DNA of 64,000 nucleotides from Corynebacterium silvaticum (GTDB lineage Bacteria; Actinomycetota; Actinomycetes; Mycobacteriales; Mycobacteriaceae): NCBI RefSeq assembly GCF_004382825.2, contig NZ_SDQO02000001.1, positions 310,001 to 374,000 of the forward strand, read 5' to 3'. Shown piece by piece: positions 17,826 to 27,191 of this stretch (position 1 is its first letter; each line of letters starts with the position of its first letter). The notes under the pieces were generated by a model. It saw only the letters and a program-made list of their open reading frames with translations, ran no database searches and was not told where the DNA came from. The position numbers and the translations under genes were made by a program.

Positions 17826-18521
17826 AGGATTACTCCTTATATATAAGGAGACAACGCAGAAGACGCGACTGCAGGAGGGGGAGATAAAACAGCCAGGGGC
17901 ACAAGCGTAATAACGCTGAAGTCTGTGTTGTTGGTTCCTCATTATTACGTGGCTTATCTAGTTATTGATGTGACCTAAGTGCTTCAAGTGTCTCGGAATG
18001 CTATGTAGTGGCTGTTACTTTTGATGCTTTAGTTACGTGAGAGGCGTCTTTACGTAGGGGAAATGGATGACATACTGCGCTTTTTCCCGTGGGGAAAACG
18101 GTATTGGTGACCTTGGATATGGAGAAAATTACAAAACGTGACCGGGATCATACATATTTATATTTCGGCGATTGTGGCGAAAGTGTGGTGGGGGGTTGGG
18201 GTGTTTTTCGCTTCTAAAGGAAGTTCCTATTAGTGCAGTTCGATGGGGGGATTTTGCCACTCAATGCCACTGCCTGCCGTCAGTGGGGGTGAACTTATCT
18301 AAATTTAAGGAATGGAGACGTTTGTTAAGTAACGGTTTTATAACGTGTGGATCTTTGTTGATGGGTGGACATGAAGCGTTGCCGTTTCGTAACCTAATCG
18401 AGACATTTGAGTTGGTCCCGTGTGATGGGGCTGCACGTACTTGAAGATAGGGTCGCCTGCTTCCTTGAAAAGGGAAAGCAGCCACTATGTGGCAGACCGA
18501 TAAGGATTTGGAGTTTCTTTC
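17826..18521. other. Long intergenic/5' leader region upstream of the NlpC/P60 gene
   Basis: About 700 bp without a supported gene; an open frame at 18172-18444 looks non-coding. It contains TAACG direct repeats at 18329-18345 with 11-bp spacing, which resemble MtrA sites. Just before the start are two hairpins: CTGCTTCC with GGGAAAGCAG (18457-18481) and GCCAC-tat-GTGGC (18481-18493). Confidence 0.5.
18329..18345 (+). promoter_or_regulatory. Possible MtrA box upstream of nlpC
   Basis: GTAACG at 18329 and ATAACG at 18340 form a direct repeat with 11-bp period. MtrA binds TAAC-type direct repeats and controls the equivalent NlpC/P60 gene in C. glutamicum. The match here is by pattern only. Confidence 0.4.
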
Positions 18522-19148
18522 GTGGCTAAGCACCGTCGCAGCAATCAGAACACCGCACGTAATGCAGCAGCTTCTGCTGTCGTGGTGGGTGCCACCGCAA
18601 CTCTTACCGGACAGGCACATGCCGCTGAGGTTGTAGTTCCTAACACAGGAATCAAGTTTGAGGTTCAGGGAATTGAAAATGTACCTGGCATTGCAAACGT
18701 TCCGGGTAGCGATCAGTGGATTCCTTCTCTGCAGGGACAGGGTGGGAACGCTAACTACTCTGCACTGGTAAATGTTCCTACCATCAGCTCTTCTCCGGCA
18801 ACTTCTTCCGGCCAGGCCGTGGTTGATGCTGCACGTTCCAAGATTGGTTCCCCTTACGTCTGGGGTGCTGCAGGTCCTAGCGCTTTCGACTGCTCTGGTT
18901 TGACCTCATGGGCATACGCGCAGATCGGCAAGTCCATCCCTCGTACTTCCTACGCACAGGCTGCAGGTGGAACAAAGGTTGCTCGACAGGATCTTCAGCC
19001 TGGCGACATTATCGCTTTCTACTCTGGCGCTTCCCACGTTGGAATCTATACCGGCAATGGCACTGTTATTCATGCCTTGACTGAAGGAACTCCGCTTTCT
19101 GAGTCTCCCATCGATTACATGCCTTATTACAACGCAGTTCGGTACTAA
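18522..19148 (+). CDS. Secreted NlpC/P60 peptidoglycan hydrolase
   Basis: A secreted D,L-endopeptidase-like protein expected to cut the stem peptides of peptidoglycan. The 208-aa precursor begins with a basic N terminus and a Sec signal sequence ending near AHA-AE (residues 35-37). A linker of about 60 residues follows, then the NlpC/P60 domain from about residue 100. The catalytic cysteine is Cys124 in FDCSGLTSW, and the histidine is in GASHVGIYTG. The start is GTG at 18522 with TTGGAG 10-15 nt upstream. Its orthologue in C. glutamicum is called NlpC. A second NlpC/P60 gene follows after a terminator. Confidence 0.93.
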   Translation: MAKHRRSNQNTARNAAASAVVVGATATLTGQAHAAEVVVPNTGIKFEVQGIENVPGIANVPGSDQWIPSLQGQGGNANYSALVNVPTISSSPATSSGQAVVDAARSKIGSPYVWGAAGPSAFDCSGLTSWAYAQIGKSIPRTSYAQAAGGTKVARQDLQPGDIIAFYSGASHVGIYTGNGTVIHALTEGTPLSESPIDYMPYYNAVRY

Positions 19149-19162
19149 ATAGACCGATGATT

Positions 19163-19206
19163 AATAGTGAAGGTTCGGCTGTGCATGCCGGACCTTCACT
19201 ATTTTC
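19163..19206 (+). terminator. Terminator after first NlpC/P60 gene
   Basis: AATAGTGAAGGT-T-CGGC (19163-19179) pairs with GCCG-G-ACCTTCACTATT (19187-19203), followed by T residues. Confidence 0.88.
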
Positions 19207-19300
19207 ACTTTGCTTACAGTTATGCAGGGCAATGCTTGTTTTTTGCTGTGTGGGCTATATAGTTGTTGTGTTCATCTAGCTAGACATTATGGGGAAAACA

Positions 19301-20323
19301 GTGAAAAAAACGCGCCGAATGCTTTTCGTTGCACCTTTGCTGGTCATGGTTTCTGTAGGTGGATCTTTGGCGCCGGCTGTTTTTGCAGACGATGTCGAAT
19401 CACTCATTAGCTCGATGGAAGCTATTTCCCAAGATGCAAACGCCAAGAATGAGGCGGTGAAACAGCTGGAGCTTGATTTAACGGCAGGGGAAGAGTCTTT
19501 GCGGAATCTTCAATCTGATGTTGATCGAGCTACCCAGGAAGCGGACGAGGCGAAGGCTAAAGAAGACGTCTATCGCAGTGAGATCAATCGTCTGGCGGCT
19601 TCAAAATATCGTGGCGCTGTTATTGATCCATTAACTAATGCTGTTTCTGCAGAAAATCCCCAGAACGCTATTGACCGTGCCGCGTATATGTCGGTTCTCA
19701 CGAGGAATGCACAGGCAGCTTTAGGCGAGTTGTCTAAAGCAACAGAAAACTCTGCAGTCAAGCGAGGATCTGTTACTCGTGCGATTGCTGAAGCGAAGTT
19801 TAAGCAAGCTGAGCTTGAAAGACAGCACGGGGTTTTACTCAAAGAGCAAGAAGCGCTCAAGACCAAGACTGAAGATCTCCGTAAACAGGTAGAAAGTCTC
19901 AGTCGCGAAGATAGGGCGCGGTGGGAAGCTAAGAATGGCCCTGTAGCATATTCGCTCGATGGAGTTGTCGGTTCCAACCCCGAGGGGATGGGTGCTCTGC
20001 AGGCGGCGATGACTAAACTCGGTTCGCCCTATGGGTGGGGTGCGGTAGGACCGTCGCAATTTGATTGCTCTGGATTGGTGTATTGGTCTTACCAGCAGCA
20101 GGGCAAGTCGCTTCCACGAACGTCCCAGGCGCAAATGGCTGGTGGAACTCCTGTTTCTCGTAGTGAGCTACAACCGGGAGACGTCGTCGGATATTATCCT
20201 GGTGCCACGCACGTGGGAATCTATGCAGGCAACGGCATGCTCGTGCATGCGTCGGATTATGGCATTCCAGTTCAGGTCGTGCCTGTTGACTCAATGCCTT
20301 TCTATGGAGCTCGCCGTTACTAA
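19301..20323 (+). CDS. Secreted coiled-coil NlpC/P60 endopeptidase (RipA-like)
   Basis: A RipA/PcsB-type peptidoglycan hydrolase. From GTG 19301 it has 340 aa: a Sec signal peptide (about residues 1-30, ending near VFA-DD), a long alpha-helical coiled coil (about 35-205) rich in Glu, Lys, Ala and Gln, and a C-terminal NlpC/P60 domain with catalytic Cys256 in FDCSGLVYW and His in ATHVGIYAG. In related proteins the coiled coil mediates autoinhibition or FtsEX control. An ATG at 19289 is an alternative start, but the GTG has GGGGAA just upstream. The catalytic domain is clearly similar to that of the preceding gene, so the two are probably paralogues. Confidence 0.92.
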   Translation: MKKTRRMLFVAPLLVMVSVGGSLAPAVFADDVESLISSMEAISQDANAKNEAVKQLELDLTAGEESLRNLQSDVDRATQEADEAKAKEDVYRSEINRLAASKYRGAVIDPLTNAVSAENPQNAIDRAAYMSVLTRNAQAALGELSKATENSAVKRGSVTRAIAEAKFKQAELERQHGVLLKEQEALKTKTEDLRKQVESLSREDRARWEAKNGPVAYSLDGVVGSNPEGMGALQAAMTKLGSPYGWGAVGPSQFDCSGLVYWSYQQQGKSLPRTSQAQMAGGTPVSRSELQPGDVVGYYPGATHVGIYAGNGMLVHASDYGIPVQVVPVDSMPFYGARRY

Positions 20324-20337
20324 TCTTCGCAGTGCAT

Positions 20338-20362
20338 GCCCGACGATCAATGATCGTCGGGC
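20338..20362 (+). terminator. Hairpin after second NlpC/P60 gene
   Basis: GCCCGACGATCA (20338-20349) and TGATCGTCGGGC (20351-20362) form a near-perfect palindrome. The tail is only moderately T-rich, and pimB starts 27 bp later, so read-through is possible. Confidence 0.6.
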
Positions 20363-20389
20363 TCTCACTATTCATGGGAGAATCAAAGC

Positions 20390-21520
20390 ATGACCCGGGT
20401 GCTCTTAGTTACTAATGATTTTCCGCCGACGCTTGGCGGAATCCAGTCGTACATTCGTGACTACTTGGATGAGCTGGAGCCACAGGATGTGGTTGTGTTC
20501 GCTTCTACGCAGGATGCCGCTGCTGTGGAGGCTTATGATGCGTCTCTGCCTTATGTGGTGTATCGCTGGCCGCACAAGATTATGCTTCCTATCCCTGCTA
20601 CGGCTCGTCGAATGGCAGAGATTATAGAGAAGGAACAGATAGACACCGTGTGGTTTGGTGCGGCCGCTCCATTAGGGCTTCTTGGCGGAAGAGCTAAGAA
20701 AGCCGGCGCGCGTCGGGTTGTTGCGTCGACTCATGGGCATGAGGTGGGCTGGGCAATGTTACCGATAGCACGCCAGCTATTGAGGCGCATCGGTCGATAC
20801 AGTGACGTAGTCACGTATATCTCTGAATTCACGCTTGGTCGCATCCGAGGGGCCTTTGGTTCTCACGTTGAGTTTGCGCATCTTCCTTCAGGTGTGGATG
20901 TGGAGCGCTTTCATCCGGTAGAAAACGGTGTAAGGGCGCGTATCCGTGAGGAACTGAGGTGGGGCGAGGATGAGTTTGTTATCGCATGTATTTCTCGTTT
21001 AGTTCCTAGGAAAGGGCAAGACCGGCTCATCGAGGCTCTTCCTGAGATACTTAGCGGAGGCCAGTCGGTTCGGCTGGTGCTCGTGGGCGGGGGGCCGTAT
21101 GAAACTAAACTAGTGGAACTAGCGGAAAGGCATGGGGTAACAGATTACGTAGCTTTTATGGGCAGAGTCTCTGAGGAATGCATGGTGGAGATTCTTCAGG
21201 CCTGTGATCTCTTTGCTATGCCGTGTCGAACGCGGGGGCGCGGGCTTGATGTCGAGGGGCTAGGGATCGTCTTCTTGGAGGCCCAGGCGTGCGGCGTGCC
21301 GGTCATTGCTGGGGACTCTGGTGGCGCACCGGAGACGATCGCTCCTGGGGGTGGTGTGGTTGTGGATGGGCATAGTGCGGCGGCGGTGGCTCTTGCCGTG
21401 AACTCTCTTGTAGCAATGGGCGGGGAGCGCCGACAAGCTATGGCAGGCAAAGGGCGGCAGCACGTGAAAGAGCAATGGAGTTGGGAGATTATGGGGCGGA
21501 GACTACGCGCATTGCTATAA
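20390..21520 (+). CDS. pimB: GT4 mannosyltransferase PimB'
   Basis: A GDP-mannose-dependent alpha-mannosyltransferase of family GT4. In C. glutamicum the gene at this place, PimB', adds the second mannose to phosphatidyl-inositol monomannoside, an early step toward lipomannan and lipoarabinomannan at the inner face of the membrane. The 376 aa have the two-Rossmann GT-B layout. The N terminus VTNDFPPTLGGIQSYIRDY binds the acceptor. The C-terminal half shows SRLVPRKGQDRLIEALP and the EX7E-type motif GLGIVFLEAQACGVPVIAG. The ATG at 20390 has GGGAG about 10 nt upstream. MptB, later in the same mannolipid pathway, is at 29.9 kb. Confidence 0.93.
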   Translation: MTRVLLVTNDFPPTLGGIQSYIRDYLDELEPQDVVVFASTQDAAAVEAYDASLPYVVYRWPHKIMLPIPATARRMAEIIEKEQIDTVWFGAAAPLGLLGGRAKKAGARRVVASTHGHEVGWAMLPIARQLLRRIGRYSDVVTYISEFTLGRIRGAFGSHVEFAHLPSGVDVERFHPVENGVRARIREELRWGEDEFVIACISRLVPRKGQDRLIEALPEILSGGQSVRLVLVGGGPYETKLVELAERHGVTDYVAFMGRVSEECMVEILQACDLFAMPCRTRGRGLDVEGLGIVFLEAQACGVPVIAGDSGGAPETIAPGGGVVVDGHSAAAVALAVNSLVAMGGERRQAMAGKGRQHVKEQWSWEIMGRRLRALL

Positions 21521-21644
21521 GCGTAAATGTGATATTGGGGTGGCGGCTCGCTATACTCTGTTAGTTATGCTTTGTGCGGTTCCATAGTGCGTGGCCGCAT
21601 AGAGTGCGCGTTTTCCAAAAAGTCGAGGACAGTTGAGGCGAGAT

Positions 21645-22598
21645 ATGTCTGAAAGATCCGACGCAGTCACCGTGGGCTTTGATATTGGTGGCACTAACAT
21701 GCGGGCGGCGGCGGTGACTTCGGATGGTCAAATCATTAACTCTATGTCGGTTCCTACGCCATCGACTCCTGAACTGCTTGAATCGGGCATTATCGGGCTC
21801 GTAGATAACCTGCGGCAGCGGCATGATGTCTCCGCAGTGGGGCTCGCGGTAGCTGGTTTTTTGGACCCTGATTGTGAGGTCGTTCGTTTTGCTCCGCATC
21901 TTCCGTGGCGAGATCGGGCTGTCCGCGCAGAGCTTTCGGAAGCTCTAGGCTTACCTGTCCGGCTTGAACACGACGCAAATTCGGCAGCATGGGGAGAATA
22001 CCGGTTTGGTGCCGCACAGGGGGCATATAACTGGGTCCTCTTTGCAGTAGGAACGGGAATTGGTGCAACCCTTATGCATCAAGGAGAAATTTATCGTGGG
22101 GCGTTTGGCACGGCGCCGGAGTTCGGCCACCTCACTGTGGTGCCAGGGGGCCGAGCGTGCTCTTGCGGCAAGCGGGGATGCCTTGAGCGCTATTGCTCAG
22201 GAACGGCTTTGGAAACTACTGCTCGTGAAATGATCGCGGCGGGCAAGGCAACCGATTCCGTGCTTATCGACGACCTAGCCAACGGTTCCCTAAGCGGTAA
22301 GCGCATTATGGCTGCAGCTGGTGACGGTGATCAGCTGGCGTGTGCTGTAGTGGAAGATTTTGCGCAATGGATGGGGCGCGCCCTCTCAGTGGTGGCGGAT
22401 GTCCTTGATCCTGGTCTTATCGTGATCGGTGGGGGAGTATCCACTGCAAGCGCACTTTATATTGATACTGCCGTGGAGACGATGGCTGCATCTATGGTGG
22501 GGGCAGGATACCGCCCCCTTCCCAAAGTTTCGTGTGCGAAGCTAGGCGGAGATGCGGGTATGATCGGGGTATCTGATTTGGCTCGCCAATTGGTCTGA
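21645..22598 (+). CDS. glk: ROK-family glucokinase
   Basis: Phosphorylates glucose to glucose-6-phosphate, using ATP or polyphosphate depending on the enzyme; C. glutamicum has an ATP-type Glk at this locus. The 317 aa carry the ATP phosphate-binding motif GFDIGGTNMRAA, the catalytic-aspartate stretch RLEHDANSAAWGEY, and the ROK zinc/signature segment EFGHLTVVPGG with CSCGKRGCLERYCSG. The upstream in-frame TTG at 21633 is less likely because GAGG sits 6 nt before the ATG at 21645. It is followed at 34 bp by the plsC-type gene on the same strand. There is no DNA-binding domain, so it is an enzyme and not a ROK repressor. Confidence 0.92.
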   Translation: MSERSDAVTVGFDIGGTNMRAAAVTSDGQIINSMSVPTPSTPELLESGIIGLVDNLRQRHDVSAVGLAVAGFLDPDCEVVRFAPHLPWRDRAVRAELSEALGLPVRLEHDANSAAWGEYRFGAAQGAYNWVLFAVGTGIGATLMHQGEIYRGAFGTAPEFGHLTVVPGGRACSCGKRGCLERYCSGTALETTAREMIAAGKATDSVLIDDLANGSLSGKRIMAAAGDGDQLACAVVEDFAQWMGRALSVVADVLDPGLIVIGGGVSTASALYIDTAVETMAASMVGAGYRPLPKVSCAKLGGDAGMIGVSDLARQLV

Positions 22599-22632
22599 TC
22601 GCCCTCGCTCTCTGATATTCAAGGATTCCCTG

Positions 22633-23361
22633 ATGCACAACAAGTGGTACTGGACCTTCAAGCACATCCTGCTAGGTCCTATTCTGCGCCTGTATAATCG
22701 GCCCGAGGTTGAAGGAGTAGATAAAATCCCTTCGTCGGGAGCAGCGATTCTAGCCTCGAACCATCAGTCGGTTCTGGATTCTTTCTATTTTCCTTTGGTG
22801 TGTAGTCGTCAGATCACTTTTCCGGCAAAGAGCGAGTATTTTACTTCCTCGGGGTGCATCGGCCGGTTGCAAAAGTGGTTTTTTACTTCTGTAGGCCAGG
22901 TTCCTATTGATAGAAACTCTCCGACTGCTGCTGTGGAATTGATCAGTACGGCTCGTGAGATCTTGGGGCGGGGAGACGTGTTCGGGATTTATCCTGAAGG
23001 TACGCGCTCACCTGATGGGCGGGTTTATAAAGGGCGGACGGGAATGGCCCGGATCGCGTTTACCACCAATGATCCGGTGATTCCCGTCGCCATGATTGGA
23101 AGCCGTGAGGCTAATCCGATCGGCTCGTGGATACCACGTCCTTATAAGGTTCGGATGAAGATAGGCGATCCGATCATTCCCTCTGAATTTGCTGCGAAGC
23201 GGGGGCTGGACCCAGAATCTCACGAGGCATATCGTGCACTCACTGATTATGTGATGCATGAGCTTTCGTGTTTGAGTGGCCAGCCGTATGTGGACATGTA
23301 CGCAACGGATGTAAAAAAATCCCTTGAAGAGGACAAAGGATATCCCGCGGGCGCGGAGTAA
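22633..23361 (+). CDS. plsC: 1-acyl-glycerol-3-phosphate acyltransferase family protein
   Basis: A PlsC-type lipid acyltransferase expected to acylate lysophosphatidic acid or a related lysolipid at the membrane. The catalytic HX4D motif is NHQSVLDSF (about residues 38-46), and the substrate-phosphate motif is YPEGTRSPDG (about 121-130). The 242 aa are of typical size. Several corynebacterial paralogues of this family exist, so the exact acceptor is unknown; the pimB-glk neighbourhood would also allow a role in PIM or phospholipid acylation. The ATG at 22633 has AAGGA about 8 nt upstream. Confidence 0.88.
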   Translation: MHNKWYWTFKHILLGPILRLYNRPEVEGVDKIPSSGAAILASNHQSVLDSFYFPLVCSRQITFPAKSEYFTSSGCIGRLQKWFFTSVGQVPIDRNSPTAAVELISTAREILGRGDVFGIYPEGTRSPDGRVYKGRTGMARIAFTTNDPVIPVAMIGSREANPIGSWIPRPYKVRMKIGDPIIPSEFAAKRGLDPESHEAYRALTDYVMHELSCLSGQPYVDMYATDVKKSLEEDKGYPAGAE

Positions 23362-23476
23362 ATTTGGGTGCCCTTAGTTTTAGCTGCTCTGGTGATCAAC
23401 TAGGCTTATGGTCATTTCGCATGGCTATGTGCCTATGTCCAGAGCTCGAACATTCTGCAACAGTGGAATGGGCTCG

Positions 23477-23505
23477 TTGACAAGCAAAGCATAGGGCGGT
23501 CAATT
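23477..23505 (+). promoter_or_regulatory. Putative promoter of acyltransferase-3 gene
   Basis: TTGACA at 23477-23482, a 17-bp spacer and TCAATT at 23500-23505 form a plausible sigma-A promoter. It would start transcription near 23512. Confidence 0.45.
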
Positions 23506-23591
23506 CAAAGACAGTGCAGCCGGTTTTAGGCCGGCGCTTTGCTTTGTATAGCAAGAAAACGAGTAAGGCGACAGCCTGTAGAGGGAGCATA

Positions 23592-24926
23592 ATGGATCGG
23601 CGAGTAGTAAAGCCGCGTGTTTTTCGCTTTCCCTCTAGTGTGAGACTCCCTGGAAAAAAGAAGACGCAAGCAAACAAGAGCAAGAACGCTGCCTGCAGAA
23701 TGCGGGATTTTCGATGCGAGCGCCCTCTCTACAGGTCTAGCGACGTCGTGTCTTTAGAGGAAAAAGCCCACGAAGCTACTCGAATGCACCTTACAGTGGT
23801 CACTGAGCCTCAGAAGTCTTTGGCGATCCCGGCAGCAGCACCGCCAGCAACGGTGCCGGCAACAGCTCAGAAGAAACCGCGCATGGCATGGCCCGATGTG
23901 GCCAAAGGGTTGTCGATCATCGGGGTGGTGCTGCTCCACATTTGTTTGTCTGTTCCTGATGGGATGTACACGGCGGCGGCGCAGGTAAATGAACTTATTG
24001 CGCCTCTTCGGATGCCGTTATTTTTTCTGGTAAGCGGTTTTTTCTCCATCAAAGTATTCCGGTTTAGCTTTGCGGAGCTATTTGTACATCGCCTGTGGTT
24101 CCTTTTGGTTCCCTACGTGCTGTGGACTCCACTGGAGTTATTTGCCAAGCGGATAGAGTTTTTTGTGTTTTGGGATGAGCCTCTCCCGGACCAGGACTTC
24201 TACGTGGAAGCCTTGTGGACTTCTGAAAATATGTATTGGTTCCTCCACTCCCTGTTCTTCTTTACTATCGCGCTGTGGAGTACAAAGTTCCTGCATCCGT
24301 GGTTGCGTTGGTTTATCCCACTCGCCATTATCGTGTGTGCGCCGATAGCTCCGGAAACTCCCATGACAGAAAAAGTCGTGGCGTATCTTCCGTGCTTCTT
24401 GATAGGCGCTTATGCACGACCCTTGATTGAGCGCTATGCGGAGAATGCTCTTAAACCCGTAGAGCTTGCAGTGGCGTGCGGGACGCGGCTCTTGAGCCGC
24501 GAAATATCGCATGTGTCGGTGTCAGAAGTCTGGGAGCTTTCCCTGCTTACGCTCACGCATCTGTTGTATTTGCCCGCTGCTATCGTATGTGCGGTTCTGC
24601 TCTCTAAGGTCTCATTAGTAGGGGAGGGACTGCAGTGGATTGGTCGGCATACATTGGTTATCTATCTGAGCCATCCCATCGTGTTGACTCTGCTCTTCGG
24701 ATATTTCTTCCGCTATCGCGAGGAGGGGATCGAGCTGTATAGCGATACTCTCCTAGGGTCTTCTGAGGTGTGGGTTTTGCTGTGCATCGGTTTTACGATC
24801 GCCGGAGCTGCAGCGATGGAGCTTTTGTCGCGTCTTCCCCTCATTGGGCGTTCCATCGCGCCACGCGGGTTGGTTCCCCGCCAGGCGGGCGTCGCAAAGC
24901 AAACACCCGTAGCGGCTAAGACTTAA
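23592..24926 (+). CDS. Acyltransferase-3 family membrane protein
   Basis: An integral membrane acyltransferase of the family that O-acetylates or O-succinylates surface sugars and lipids. The core begins near residue 95 with the signature WPDVAKGLSIIGVVLLHI and continues with about ten membrane helices, including LRMPLFFLVSGFFSIKVF and WIGRHTLVIYLSHPIVL. The start is uncertain. The ATG at 23592 has GAGGGAG 4 nt upstream and gives 444 aa with a basic N-terminal extension of about 65 residues. A GTG at 23514 would add 26 more, and the ATG at 23784 would give a compact 380-aa protein. The substrate cannot be told from sequence; wall polysaccharide or mycolate modification is possible. Confidence 0.8.
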   Translation: MDRRVVKPRVFRFPSSVRLPGKKKTQANKSKNAACRMRDFRCERPLYRSSDVVSLEEKAHEATRMHLTVVTEPQKSLAIPAAAPPATVPATAQKKPRMAWPDVAKGLSIIGVVLLHICLSVPDGMYTAAAQVNELIAPLRMPLFFLVSGFFSIKVFRFSFAELFVHRLWFLLVPYVLWTPLELFAKRIEFFVFWDEPLPDQDFYVEALWTSENMYWFLHSLFFFTIALWSTKFLHPWLRWFIPLAIIVCAPIAPETPMTEKVVAYLPCFLIGAYARPLIERYAENALKPVELAVACGTRLLSREISHVSVSEVWELSLLTLTHLLYLPAAIVCAVLLSKVSLVGEGLQWIGRHTLVIYLSHPIVLTLLFGYFFRYREEGIELYSDTLLGSSEVWVLLCIGFTIAGAAAMELLSRLPLIGRSIAPRGLVPRQAGVAKQTPVAAKT

Positions 24927-25068
24927 GCTAGGGGGCGATGCATGGCCGATGCATGGTGGTTTATTACTGTGGTGATTAATTGACAGATAATGTGCGCTGG
25001 GGCTTTCTTTGCCTCTGTGAGACGCATGACAAAAAACCGTTGATTTTATCGCAGTGAGGCAAGGTCGG

Positions 25069-25572
25069 ATGAGGTATTTTTATGACACCGAGTTCATTGA
25101 AGACGGCCGCAGTATCGAACTTGTCTCGATCGGCATTGTCGATGAGGACGGGCGAGAGTACTATGCAGTGTCTACCGATGCTGATCACTCCAAGGCGGGG
25201 AAATGGGTTCGGGAGAATGTGTTAAACAAACTGCCAAATCCTTCGAGTGAACTATGGAAGACTAACGCGCAGATCCGTGATGATATCGTGGAGTTTCTTT
25301 TATCCGCAGACTCACATCCTGAGCTGTGGGCGTGGGTAGGCGCGTACGATCACGTGGTACTTGCCCAGCTTTGGGGTGATATGACGGGGCTACCGCGAAA
25401 GATCCCCCGTTTTACGCATGAGCTTAAACAATATTGGGAATTCGCCGGACAGCCTGCGTTGCCTAAAGCGCCTGACGGAAACCATGACGCTCTCGTCGAT
25501 GCGCGGCATAACCTGCAGAAATTCAAGGTGTGCGCGATGCGTCTGCCGATCGATAAGAAGAATCGAGTATAA
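25069..25572 (+). CDS. 3'-5' exoribonuclease, Rv2179c-like (RNase AS)
   Basis: A DEDD-type 3'-5' exoribonuclease like M. tuberculosis Rv2179c, which trims short or polyadenylated RNA. The first acidic motif is YDTEFIEDG at the N terminus. WAWVGAYDHVVLAQLWGDM and DGNHDALVDARHNLQ carry the second and third motifs, with the conserved His of DEDDh-type enzymes. From ATG 25069 it has 167 aa, beginning MRYFYDTEF. A GTG at 25054 would add five residues, but the family starts directly with MRYFYDTEF and AAGG lies just upstream. It precedes the DAHP synthase gene, as in related species. Confidence 0.9.
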   Translation: MRYFYDTEFIEDGRSIELVSIGIVDEDGREYYAVSTDADHSKAGKWVRENVLNKLPNPSSELWKTNAQIRDDIVEFLLSADSHPELWAWVGAYDHVVLAQLWGDMTGLPRKIPRFTHELKQYWEFAGQPALPKAPDGNHDALVDARHNLQKFKVCAMRLPIDKKNRV

Positions 25573-25680
25573 GCTGGCCTGTTTTTACCCTGTTTTCCAC
25601 TCTCGACGAAGCGCGATTTCTGCATAAAATGTCCAAGTATAGAATTTTATGTTCCGCCGACGCGCTGATTTTAACGGTGA

Positions 25681-27087
<1,407 letters not shown>

Positions 27088-27129
27088 GAACTGCTGCGCT
27101 GGTCGCGCAGTCACAGCTAATATGATCTA

Positions 27130-27183
27130 AAAATGCCTCGCTTTCTTAGTTAGTGAACTAGCTCAAGAAATCGAGGCATTTTG
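27130..27183. terminator. Bidirectional terminator between aroG and pknL
   Basis: AAAATGCCTCG-c-TTTCTT (27130-27147) pairs with AAGAAA-t-CGAGGCATTTT (27165-27182). There are A/T runs on both sides, serving both convergent genes. Confidence 0.92.
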
Positions 27184-27191
27184 TTTCCCTA

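Noticed and set aside
18241-18320. c-di-AMP (ydaO/yuaA) riboswitch upstream of the NlpC/P60 gene
   Set aside because: GGGGGA and GTGGGGGTGAA are suggestive, but the conserved 3' block ending in the CAGCTAACC-type core was not found, so I do not annotate it.
18172-18444. 90-aa open frame upstream of the NlpC/P60 gene
   Set aside because: No ribosome site, unusual residue composition with many Trp and Cys, and overlap with regulatory repeats; it looks non-coding.
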